Source: Lachnospiraceae bacterium C6A11 (GTDB lineage Bacteria > Bacillota > Clostridia > Lachnospirales > Lachnospiraceae). Taken from it: 64,000 nucleotides of DNA. Both the position numbers and the translations under genes were made by a program. The notes beneath the pieces are model-generated. The model did no database searches. It saw only the letters and a list, made by a program, of their open reading frames with translations, and was not told the DNA's origin. The stretch lies in contig JNKY01000015.1 of assembly GCA_000702245.1 (NCBI GenBank), positions 62,001 to 126,000 on the forward strand. The letters are read 5' to 3'. Positions 53,478 through 62,105 of this stretch are shown here, in pieces; positions within the stretch are counted from its first letter, which is position 1, and each line of letters begins with the position of its first letter.

Positions 53478-56027
53478 TTAATCAGTCTTAACTTCTACCT
53501 TCTTTGCCATAAAATGAGTAAGCACAAACATAAGTGCCGCACCGAAAAGTGCATATCCGACAGATATCAGACTGCCTCTAAGCGTAACCTTCGCAATGAT
53601 AAGGATATCCCACAGAACCGCGATACTGAGGATCATTCCTACTACGCAGATCGCAAATACGATCTTTCTGTAACGGTTCAGCGGACGTATGATCTTCCAC
53701 AGAAGCACGAATCCTATCGCTGATAAAAGATAGGTGCCCGCAACACTCAGTTCATCCTCGGAAAGTCCAACCTCAGGTCCCGCAAACATCAGGATCGAGA
53801 TCATCACAAAGGACAGCAGCGATGCAGGGAGCGCACCCTTAAGGGTTCTTGTAAGCAGTCTTCCGCGCTGACGTTTTGTGTTATTCTCCATAGCGAGAAG
53901 GAAGCCCGGAAGTCCGATATTGAACATCGAAATAAGCGATATCTGCGTTGGTTTAAGCGGATATTGCATAGATAATATAATCGTAAATACTGCCAAAAGC
54001 AACGAAAAGATGTTTTTATACAGAAAAAGTATGCCCGATCTCGTCATATTGTTGATGATACGACGACCCTCGGAAACGATCTGCTTCATATGTGAGAAGT
54101 CAGAATCCATTAGAACAACCTGGGCAGCCTGTCTTGCAGCATCACTACCGCCGCCCATGGCGATCGAGCAGTCTGCCGCCTTCATAGCAAGTATATCATT
54201 AACGCCGTCGCCTGTCATGGCAACTCTCTTACCGTTCTTCTTAATTGCTTTGATGAGACTCTTCTTCTGCTCAGGCTTAACTCTTCCAAATACAGTGTAT
54301 TTCTGAACGGCCTCTAAATAGTCCTCTTCTGTTTCAAGAGTCGTTGCATCGATATAGTTCTCGGCACCTGCTATATTTGCAGAGATCGCAACTCTCGAAA
54401 CTGTGAGCGGATTGTCACCGGAAATAACCTTGATCTCAACGCCCTGCTCAGCAAAGAAGGAGAAGGTATCAGGAGCAGTCTCACGGATCTCGTTAGCAAG
54501 ACTCACGAAAAGAAGCGGAGTTACGTCACTCTTACCGAGCTTAGACTCAACCGCACCCTTTTCTGAAGGAACTGTTCCGTTCACAACAACAAAGGCAAGA
54601 ACTCTCTGCCCCTTTCCTGTGAATTGCTCTATTTCTTCTTTATTGGTCTCTAACTGCTGCGCTGAAAGGATGTATTCAGGCGCACCGAAACGGAAGATGT
54701 CCGTTTTCGTTCTTATTTCAGAATACTTCTTGGCTGAAGAAAACGGCATCAAAGTAACTGCATCCATTCTGACCGGATCTATAAAGTGCTCTCGAAGGGC
54801 GCACATGGTGATATTTGAGTCCGGAATCGTATGAATGTATTTTGAAAGTATTCTGCTGAGGACTGTGGTGTATTTCTCGTCGTCTTCTACAACGTCTGCC
54901 TCTGTCAGATCTGTCCACGCCGGTACGCCGGTTTTTCTCTCAAGCTCTTTTTTAACAAGTCGGTTCGAATTGTCAAAGCCCTTGACGCCATCCGGAAGGA
55001 AAAGTCCGGTGACCGTCATCTTCTCATTTGTGATGGTTCCGGTTTTATCAACACAGAGGACATCAACTCTCGCCAGAGTCTCTATACTCTTCATGTCATG
55101 GAGGAGAACCTTCTTCATAGCAAGTCGCGCAGCACTCATCGTAAGCGCAACGGTAAGGAGGAGATAAAGTCCCTCAGGGATCATTCCTACAACCGCACCG
55201 ACCATGGCATTGATACCATCCTGGAAGGTTCTATGGTTGATCACAACCGAATTGATGACCATAAGGATACCTACAGGTATTATCACAATACCTGCGATCT
55301 TGATTATGGTCTCTATATCCTTGATCATCTCTGATTTTTTATTCTTAACTTCCTTCGCCTTCGAAGTAAGCTTAGCCGCATATGATTCCAGGCCGACATG
55401 AGTAAGCTTTGCCAGGCATTCGCCGGACACGATAAAACTGCCGGACATGAGTGGATCCCCGGCATCCTTTTCAACCTCATCAGCCTCGCCGGTAAGCAGC
55501 GCCTCATTAACGGATACGCGTCCACTTACAACCTCTGCATCCGCAGGTATCTGTTGTCCGGCTGACAGAAGGATGACATCACCAAGCACCATCTGCTCTG
55601 AGTCAAGCTGAACCTTCTTTCCGTCTCTGATAACGGTGAATTCCGCAACATCAAGCAGGGAAAGTGCATCAAGCACCTTCTTGGCTCTCAGCTGCTGAAC
55701 GATACCGATGATGATATTTGCGATAACTACAGGCAGGAAGGTCAGATTACGTAATGGTCCGACTATGATAACAAGTATTGCAAGTACAAAGAATATCGCA
55801 TTGAAGTAAGTTACGATATTATTGAAAAATATAGATCCGACGCTCTGCGACGACTGGTTCGGCAGCTTATTTGATTTGCCCTCCAGCGTCAGTCGTTTTG
55901 CCTCTATGGAGCTGAGTCCGATATCATATACTTCCTGTTTCAGTCCCTTTTTTCTGGTTCGTCTTTCTGCGCGTTTTACAGCTCTTGCGGCCTTTCTTGC
56001 CGCCTTTTTTCCTTTTTTACTCTTCAT
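53478..56027 (-). CDS. CtpE-like cation-transporting P-type ATPase
   Basis: The phosphorylated Asp is D327 (DKTGT 327-331). The actuator loop is TGE at 179-181, PEGL in helix 4 at 284-287 and MTGDGVNDILAMK in the hinge. The PEGL motif and the absence of a metal-binding N-terminal domain fit the CtpE group, reported as Ca2+ transporters in mycobacteria. The first 30 residues are strongly Lys/Arg-rich. The ATG at 56027 overlaps the histidine kinase stop by 11 bases, so the two are translationally coupled. The ion is inferred, not proven. Confidence 0.88.
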   Translation of the reverse strand: MKSKKGKKAARKAARAVKRAERRTRKKGLKQEVYDIGLSSIEAKRLTLEGKSNKLPNQSSQSVGSIFFNNIVTYFNAIFFVLAILVIIVGPLRNLTFLPVVIANIIIGIVQQLRAKKVLDALSLLDVAEFTVIRDGKKVQLDSEQMVLGDVILLSAGQQIPADAEVVSGRVSVNEALLTGEADEVEKDAGDPLMSGSFIVSGECLAKLTHVGLESYAAKLTSKAKEVKNKKSEMIKDIETIIKIAGIVIIPVGILMVINSVVINHRTFQDGINAMVGAVVGMIPEGLYLLLTVALTMSAARLAMKKVLLHDMKSIETLARVDVLCVDKTGTITNEKMTVTGLFLPDGVKGFDNSNRLVKKELERKTGVPAWTDLTEADVVEDDEKYTTVLSRILSKYIHTIPDSNITMCALREHFIDPVRMDAVTLMPFSSAKKYSEIRTKTDIFRFGAPEYILSAQQLETNKEEIEQFTGKGQRVLAFVVVNGTVPSEKGAVESKLGKSDVTPLLFVSLANEIRETAPDTFSFFAEQGVEIKVISGDNPLTVSRVAISANIAGAENYIDATTLETEEDYLEAVQKYTVFGRVKPEQKKSLIKAIKKNGKRVAMTGDGVNDILAMKAADCSIAMGGGSDAARQAAQVVLMDSDFSHMKQIVSEGRRIINNMTRSGILFLYKNIFSLLLAVFTIILSMQYPLKPTQISLISMFNIGLPGFLLAMENNTKRQRGRLLTRTLKGALPASLLSFVMISILMFAGPEVGLSEDELSVAGTYLLSAIGFVLLWKIIRPLNRYRKIVFAICVVGMILSIAVLWDILIIAKVTLRGSLISVGYALFGAALMFVLTHFMAKKVEVKTD

Positions 56028-57177
56028 TTTTTCCTTCACCTTTTTCGTGGAAGATCATATTAATGGTCGTGTACGGACTTTCCCCACGTCCGCACTCATC
56101 TATATAGCGTGATTCGATAAATACTCTTCCACCATTTTCTTCTATTATGCTCTTTGCGAGCGAAAGCCCTATTCCTATGCTTGCCGGATTCGTGGCCGCT
56201 GCATCCGATGAACGCCTGAACCTTTCAAATACCTTGAGTCTGTCCGCCTCCGGTATACCTCGTCCCTCATCGGTTACCGAAAGCTTGATAAGAAGCGGCG
56301 TTCTTGTGCATCTTAATGTGACCGTGCCGCCCTCAGGGCTGTGCTCGATCGCATTTTTCACTATATTACTGATGGCCTCGTGCATCCACTCCGGATCAAC
56401 AAAAAGCTCTGCCTCGTCCCCCACTGTAACAAGACTCACCTTCTTTTGCTCCGCAAGAAGCAGTAACTCAGACGCTGTTTCCTTCATAAGCACCTGAGCC
56501 GGAAGCTTTACAGGTTTAAATATTACCACATCCGTTTCAATCCTTGCAAGCTGTAGAAGCGACTGTGTGAGCCATCTCATACGCTCAAGCTGCTCCTGTT
56601 CCTTGCTGAGGATATCCATATTTCTGCTGCTCCAGCCTTCCTCCTCGGCATGCTCGGACAAAATATCCGTGAAGAGCGTAAGGCTTGCGATCGGAGTTTT
56701 AAGCTGATGCGACATATCTGAAATGACATCCTTCAGATAGAGCTTCTGCTCCTTCTCTCTCTCAACAGCCTCCAGGATGCTTGTGTACATATCATTTATT
56801 GCTTCCGAAAGCTTGCCAAACTCACCTTCAGTCAGCATTTCCTCCCGTACTATGGAAAGACTCTGTTTTTTTTTACTCTCTTCCACACTCTCGCCCTTGG
56901 TATCGTCTGAGATCTCACCGAAGGTTTCGCGGGTTTTCTCGGCGATATAGTTTCCCTGTACCGAAAGTCCCTTCATTGCTTCCCTTATGCGGCCAACCCT
57001 CTTATAAAACTTCCTGATCATTATGATCGTGAAGATATAAAGTATCAGAAGGGCTGCAGACGTCACAATGCACGCAAATAAAGGCTTCTTCACCGATGTC
57101 GCGATCATGATATTTGTGAACAGAAGCACAACGATAAATACAATTGTCAGTTTTTTTATTTCTTTCTCGATATGCAA
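56017..57177 (-). CDS. Sensor histidine kinase
   Basis: Two adjacent helices (about 10-28 and 33-53) with a very short loop are followed by a linker. The phospho-acceptor His is in VISDMSHQLKTPIASLTLFT near 162, the N box is SNIVKNAIEHSPEGG and the G boxes are DEGRGIP and GIGLSLAKSI. A hydrophilic insert lies at about 85-108 (DDTKGESVEESKKKQS). The start is a TTG (57177) with GGAGG nine bases ahead and no suitable ATG, so I keep it. It pairs with the response regulator upstream. Confidence 0.9.
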   Translation of the reverse strand: MHIEKEIKKLTIVFIVVLLFTNIMIATSVKKPLFACIVTSAALLILYIFTIIMIRKFYKRVGRIREAMKGLSVQGNYIAEKTRETFGEISDDTKGESVEESKKKQSLSIVREEMLTEGEFGKLSEAINDMYTSILEAVEREKEQKLYLKDVISDMSHQLKTPIASLTLFTDILSEHAEEEGWSSRNMDILSKEQEQLERMRWLTQSLLQLARIETDVVIFKPVKLPAQVLMKETASELLLLAEQKKVSLVTVGDEAELFVDPEWMHEAISNIVKNAIEHSPEGGTVTLRCTRTPLLIKLSVTDEGRGIPEADRLKVFERFRRSSDAAATNPASIGIGLSLAKSIIEENGGRVFIESRYIDECGRGESPYTTINMIFHEKGEGKNEE

Positions 57178-57255
57178 GATTTTACTCCTCCATATGATAA
57201 TACATCATACACATATTCTATCCGGCCTGTCTCTTGCGTCATATGCCTGTTTCTC

Positions 57256-58035
57256 TCAGGCTTTTTCCATACGGTATCCGATCCCGCGCACAGTTCGGAT
57301 GTATGGCTCCTTACGCTTCAGGTCCCCGATCTTATCCCTTAGACGGTTCACATACACGTAAAGTGCACTGTCGTCAACAAAATTGCCGGACTCATCAAAT
57401 ATCTTCTCAAGTATATTTGACCTTGTGAGGCATATCCCCTGATTCTGCAGAAAATACACCAACAGCTTATATTCACTCGAGCTTAACTGCAGCGGCTCCC
57501 CGGCAAGAGATGCGGTCGCTGCATTTGTATCTACGGTCAGTTCCCTATATATGAAAACTCCCTTATCAGCAGATAACTGAGCTTTATCATCTGATGCAGC
57601 AGGCTTCACAGAATCTTTTGGGGTATTTCCCCGGATGTCAGAACCATCGGTTTCTTCATGCTCATACCTCCGCAGCACCGCGCGAACTCTCGATAAAAGC
57701 TCTGCGTTTCGGAAGGGCTTGGTGATGTAATCATCCGCGCCGAGATCCAGCCCTCTTACTATGCTGTCCTCGTCCGACACCGCCGTAAGATAGATGACCG
57801 GAAGCCTGATCCCACGCTCCTTATATAATTCCAAAAGATCGTAGCCGTTTCCGTCCGGAAGCATCACATCAAAAATAAGAAGGGAAAAATCCTTCAACCT
57901 GTTCTCTTCCTCAAGCAGCTTCTTTGCTCCGGCGAAGGTCGCTGCCGTACTGCAGGCGAACCCCGCATCCGTTAGCGAAAACTCCAGCGCTGAGGCAAGC
58001 GTATCATCATCTTCAACAACAAGTATTTTATACAT
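57256..58035 (-). CDS. OmpR/PhoB-family response regulator
   Basis: The receiver begins MYKILVVEDDDTLASALEFS, with the Asp in FSLLIFDVMLPDGNGYDLL and Lys in YITKPFRNAELL. The winged-helix domain runs to TVRGIGYRMEKA. The inter-domain linker (about 122-160) is enlarged by a hydrophilic insert containing DGSDIRGNTPKDSVKP. The ATG at 58035 has GGAG six bases upstream; an adjacent ATG at 58038 is alternative. It probably controls the kinase, ATPase and following genes. An exact 12-bp tandem repeat lies at 58050-58073 in its leader. Confidence 0.92.
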   Translation of the reverse strand: MYKILVVEDDDTLASALEFSLTDAGFACSTAATFAGAKKLLEEENRLKDFSLLIFDVMLPDGNGYDLLELYKERGIRLPVIYLTAVSDEDSIVRGLDLGADDYITKPFRNAELLSRVRAVLRRYEHEETDGSDIRGNTPKDSVKPAASDDKAQLSADKGVFIYRELTVDTNAATASLAGEPLQLSSSEYKLLVYFLQNQGICLTRSNILEKIFDESGNFVDDSALYVYVNRLRDKIGDLKRKEPYIRTVRGIGYRMEKA

Positions 58036-58342
58036 CATAAACTCCGTATATTAATCCGTTCATTAATCCGTTCATAAGATTGGCTATACATTACATAACT
58101 GTCTTAGCATTAATATATTTACTAACCAAACAGACTGTCAAGCTGTTCCTTGATATTCTTCCATCTATCGTAAATATGGTTATTTCTTCTCATCACCGAC
58201 CGGCCTATGACGGCACCCTTTTTCTCCACATAAAAATTTCACACATCCATATTCGCTCGTCACTTCGTCTACGGATGTGTGAATACCGTCTTATTCGGTA
58301 TGGGGGGCTATAGAATTTCTTGTGTGATATTATAATAAATTT
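58036..58342. other. Spacer upstream of the response regulator
   Basis: No gene of good quality is seen. Contents are a perfect 12-bp tandem repeat ATTAATCCGTTC (58050-58061, 58062-58073) and a hairpin with 11-base perfect arms TTCACACATCC (58248-58258) and GGATGTGTGAA (58273-58283), similar to the element at 48138. The response regulator promoter should lie between them. Confidence 0.5.
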
Positions 58343-58510
58343 TCAGCCCCTTACTTTCAACCAACCCGAATGTATATTTTTGTCTACTGTCGGTTGCAAA
58401 TACAATTCTCCGCCCCCGCGTGTTGCAAACGCACCTTCAAGCCCTGTGATCGTATTGTCCGGCATATCGTTCACTCCCATACTATCACAGCGAATTGCCG
58501 CAATCGTCAT
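58343..58510 (-). CDS. Small 55-residue protein, overlapping the ABC ATPase stop (unrecognised)
   Basis: The ATG at 58508-58510 overlaps the TGA of the ATPase gene in ATGA, a common coupling arrangement. The frame is 55 codons and reads [20 protein letters not shown], then ITGLEGAFATRGGGELYLQP, then TVDKNIHSGWLKVRG. The even use of codon positions and the protein-like composition favour a real gene, but no family is recognised. It could be the remnant tail of a larger protein. An internal Met at residue 11 could also start it. Confidence 0.45.
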   Translation of the reverse strand: MTIAAIRCDSMGVNDMPDNTITGLEGAFATRGGGELYLQPTVDKNIHSGWLKVRG

Positions 58511-59190
58511 TTACTCAGCGTATCGCTCACGATCGTTCCATCCTCGAGGTGGATGATACGGTCCGCCATAGCAGCGATGTCCATCTCGTGAGTAACGATG
58601 ACCAGCGTTTCATTACGGTCGCGGACTGCCTCAAACATCATATTGATTACCTCTTCACTATTACGTTTGTCCAGGTTACCGGTCGGTTCGTCCGCAAGAA
58701 TGATAGATGGTCTGTTAATTATTGCCCTGCCGATCGCAACCCTCTGCTGCTGTCCTCCCGAAAGCTGGCTCGGCAGATGATTCCTTCTATCCGCCAGCCC
58801 AAGTCTCTCAAGAAGCTCGTTAACCTCATCCTTATTAACCTTGTTGCCATCCAAAAGCACCGGCATAACTATATTTTCCTCTACCGTCAGTATCGGGATC
58901 AGGTTGTATTCCTGGAAGATGAATCCGATCTTCCTTCTCCTCAGTATCGACCGCTTCTCATCCTTCAGCTTAAATATATCCTCGCCCTCGATAAATACCT
59001 TGCCGCTTGTCGGATCATCCACACCGCCGAGCAGGTGCATCAACGTCGATTTACCCGAACCCGAGGTTCCGACTATCGCCGTAAACTGCCCCTTCTTAAT
59101 ACTAAGATCAATATCATTCACCGCCACAACCGCCGAATCACCCTTACCGTAGGTTTTATTCAGTTTTTCTGTCTTGATCAGTTCTGTCAT
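58507..59190 (-). CDS. ABC transporter ATP-binding protein, MacB/LolD type
   Basis: This 227-residue ATPase has Walker [17 protein letters not shown] near 40, signature [15 protein letters not shown], Walker [13 protein letters not shown] and the switch His in [11 protein letters not shown]. It is the class that drives FtsX/MacB permeases. The start at 59190 follows AGGAGG. The permease gene ends 13 bases upstream. Together with two FtsX-like permeases it probably forms an exporter or mechanotransmission complex for peptides or lipoproteins. Confidence 0.92.
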   Translation of the reverse strand: MTELIKTEKLNKTYGKGDSAVVAVNDIDLSIKKGQFTAIVGTSGSGKSTLMHLLGGVDDPTSGKVFIEGEDIFKLKDEKRSILRRRKIGFIFQEYNLIPILTVEENIVMPVLLDGNKVNKDEVNELLERLGLADRRNHLPSQLSGGQQQRVAIGRAIINRPSIILADEPTGNLDKRNSEEVINMMFEAVRDRNETLVIVTHEMDIAAMADRIIHLEDGTIVSDTLSK

Positions 59191-59203
59191 TTTATTCCTC
59201 CTG

Positions 59204-62068
59204 CTATTTCTCATTTTTCAACAGCTTCAGCATGATTGCCCCTACAATCGCATTTATACCAAATGTAACCAGTCCGGCTGCTAAAAGCGAGCTCCAGTCG
59301 ATACTGAACCTTGCTTCCATGAAGCTGTCATCGAATCTTCCGCTTATTCCGCTTCCTTTGTAAATCTCTTTAGTAATAGCATATGCTACCGCAAGTCCGG
59401 TTATCATACCAAATATTACGGAATATATACTGACACAGATACCCTCGGATATAACAGATTTCCTGATATCCTTTTTACTGAAACCAATATTTCTGAGAAG
59501 GCTGAATTCCTTCCGTCTCTGATATATTTCTGATGACCTAATATTTATCAGATTGATCGTTATGATCAAAAGAATAACCATAATGGCTATATTAATAAGC
59601 TGTTTTGCAAAACGCATTTTTCTGTAATTAAAACTGCGGTCACTGTAAAGATAATCATTATCTGACAAATAACGCTGTATACTGCCATCATCCTGCTCAA
59701 GATCTGTGTGAATATATAAACTGTATTCCGAAATACTGTCTGTCATAAAAGCTTCATCATCTTCGATCAGTTTATCAGTAAAATCACCTTCGTTACGATC
59801 CAGATCAAACAGCATATAGTATTCCTGATCAATCGGATGAAATCTCTGATCTGCAGGAAATCTTTTATTTGTAAGTGCTTCATAAGCAGCTCCGTTTATA
59901 ATGCCGGATATATGAAGCTTTACACCGGCTATCACAACCGTATCGCCAGTCTCAGGCAGCTTTTCACGCCCGCTACTTCCTGATCCTGCTATCAACATTA
60001 CATTGATAGTATCCTTCTCCTGTGATAAATCCGCTCCACCGTACAGTTCTTCGACAAGCTTATAATATTCATCACTCATCCCATAAATATTCAGTGGTCC
60101 GTCAAGCATTAAATACTCTCCGGTTTCAGTGTCACACTTCGGATATAAAACTTTTTTACTGAATACTCCGGCTCTGCCAAAACCTTTTTTACCGGAAATA
60201 TCATTTAGTATCCTGTTTACGTCCTCCTTGCTTAATCTGTTATCGCCTGCCGATCTTCTGGCGACCACAACAATAGCAGGAGTATTCTGGTTATTGTATT
60301 CGGTACTAATTATCGTGCTAAGCGAACAGCCCACAGCAAACGCAAGTGATATACATATTCCCATACTTATAATAAGGAGCATAAGTCTGTTACTTCTTAC
60401 TCTCATATTCTTGAAACCATACCAGACAGGATAGCTTTTTATTCTTTTTCTTCTGCTGCTTTTATGCCTTTGCTCCTTTTTGGCTTGTTTAACATCAATC
60501 TCACCCTTACTCTGAAGGACAGTGATAGGACTTAACCTGTACAGCTTTTCCACCGGCGACACCATCGAATATCCGACTATTATCGCCATGTAGACCACCG
60601 TATATCCGAGAGCTGCCCAACTAAAACGAAAATACAGTTTTCCCACTCCGGAAAGTATCGTATGAAGCATCTCATTTCCCAAGTCATGACCATTCAGATA
60701 TGAGAAAATCTCCTTGTCAAAAAAGATACCGAAAATGATGCCCACAAGAATACCTATCACTCCTACGATCAATGCTTCCAGCAGTATTATTTTGATGATC
60801 TGTTTTCTTGTAAGACCTATGATCCGGAACATTCCATAGTCTCTTTCACGTTCATTTACAGAAATATTAAACGCATTTCTCACTATGACCATGATTATGC
60901 CTGCGAAAACAGCCGCTATCACCATCATCACCGCCGTTCGCGTCAGTGTATCATATGACGCTATAGCATCCTTTGGATTAAATGCTGCAACAGCCTTGTC
61001 ATTCATTATGGCATCGGTTCCAAGAAGCTCCCCAAGTAAAGCCGCCTGTCCTTCAAGATCATCTTTATCTTCAAAGGTCACCTCTGCTATTACAGTATTG
61101 CTGAATACTTCTCTTTTATCGCTGTCATACCATGTAAAAACCTTCTCCTCACTTCCATATTCTGACCTGTAAATATCTGTCAAAATATCATCTATTGTTA
61201 AACTTTCATTCAAAGTATTGATATCGACATATCCCAAAGAACTGTATTCACGATGATCAATACCTATCGTTTCGAATCTTCTGTATATCTTTGATGCCTT
61301 CGCATCATCATAAATACCAACAATCCTTCTGGTTACAGTTATCGTCTTGCAGTGCTGTTCCCAAAAATCCTCTATCAGATGACTATCCGAATCATCAGCA
61401 TATGGGATCACCCCTCCGATCAGTCCGCTGAGATCAGGGTGCTCCCTATCCAGTCTTTCAAAAACCTCCTTATATTTCGGGTCGTCTTTATATTTATCGT
61501 AAGCTCTTCTCTCGATATCCAGATGAAGCTGTTCCATCTTCTCATTAAATGTATCAAGAGACATTCCGACTATGACTTCTTCCTTAAATTCTATACTGTC
61601 ACCGACCTTAAGGCACTCCACGTCTGTTCCACTAACCAGATATTTGTCCGGATGTTCAGCCCTGTCTTCGGAGATGATCACTTCATCCGGAGTCTTCGGG
61701 TATTCTCCTTCTATCAGAAAATTCTTACCAAAATACGAATAATCTGATACATATGCGCTCACGGCTCCGCCCGACATAAAAACAGTTTTGCTCAGCTTAG
61801 GATAATCTGAAGTTTTCGATTCACCTTCCTCCGTACCCTGCATTATACTATTAAGCTTCAACGCACTATCCACATTTAAAACATAGACTGCGTCATACGG
61901 TCCCGTTGCTTCGTATTCAGTCCGCTTCTTACTGTAGTCGATACTCAGCCCTATGGTAAATATACTGAATATCACAAAGGACGATAAGCTTATCGCAAAT
62001 ATAGTCATGGCGGTGCGAAGTTTGTTTCTACCGATATTTTTTAAGGTGAGCCTGTTTAATCTTTTCAT
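59204..62068 (-). CDS. FtsX-family ABC permease (large, two FtsX cores)
   Basis: The 954-residue protein has an N-terminal helix (TAMTIFAISLSSFVIFSIFT), an extracellular domain of about 300 residues, and a first FtsX core near 370-520 with VNERERDYGMFRIIGLTRKQ. A further helix and extracellular domain lead to the last core near 840-954 (EIYQRRKEFSLLRNIGFSKK). It is a close paralogue of the next upstream gene. GGGAGAGGAC precedes the ATG. It lies directly before the ATPase gene. Confidence 0.9.
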   Translation of the reverse strand: MKRLNRLTLKNIGRNKLRTAMTIFAISLSSFVIFSIFTIGLSIDYSKKRTEYEATGPYDAVYVLNVDSALKLNSIMQGTEEGESKTSDYPKLSKTVFMSGGAVSAYVSDYSYFGKNFLIEGEYPKTPDEVIISEDRAEHPDKYLVSGTDVECLKVGDSIEFKEEVIVGMSLDTFNEKMEQLHLDIERRAYDKYKDDPKYKEVFERLDREHPDLSGLIGGVIPYADDSDSHLIEDFWEQHCKTITVTRRIVGIYDDAKASKIYRRFETIGIDHREYSSLGYVDINTLNESLTIDDILTDIYRSEYGSEEKVFTWYDSDKREVFSNTVIAEVTFEDKDDLEGQAALLGELLGTDAIMNDKAVAAFNPKDAIASYDTLTRTAVMMVIAAVFAGIIMVIVRNAFNISVNERERDYGMFRIIGLTRKQIIKIILLEALIVGVIGILVGIIFGIFFDKEIFSYLNGHDLGNEMLHTILSGVGKLYFRFSWAALGYTVVYMAIIVGYSMVSPVEKLYRLSPITVLQSKGEIDVKQAKKEQRHKSSRRKRIKSYPVWYGFKNMRVRSNRLMLLIISMGICISLAFAVGCSLSTIISTEYNNQNTPAIVVVARRSAGDNRLSKEDVNRILNDISGKKGFGRAGVFSKKVLYPKCDTETGEYLMLDGPLNIYGMSDEYYKLVEELYGGADLSQEKDTINVMLIAGSGSSGREKLPETGDTVVIAGVKLHISGIINGAAYEALTNKRFPADQRFHPIDQEYYMLFDLDRNEGDFTDKLIEDDEAFMTDSISEYSLYIHTDLEQDDGSIQRYLSDNDYLYSDRSFNYRKMRFAKQLINIAIMVILLIITINLINIRSSEIYQRRKEFSLLRNIGFSKKDIRKSVISEGICVSIYSVIFGMITGLAVAYAITKEIYKGSGISGRFDDSFMEARFSIDWSSLLAAGLVTFGINAIVGAIMLKLLKNEK

Positions 62069-62105
62069 TTTTCGTCCTCTCCCTCAAATACCTATACTGC
62101 GGTGG

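Noticed and set aside
58343-58510. C-terminal extension of the ABC ATPase by frameshift
   Set aside because: The ATPase ends normally for its family and the small frame has its own ATG in an ATGA overlap.
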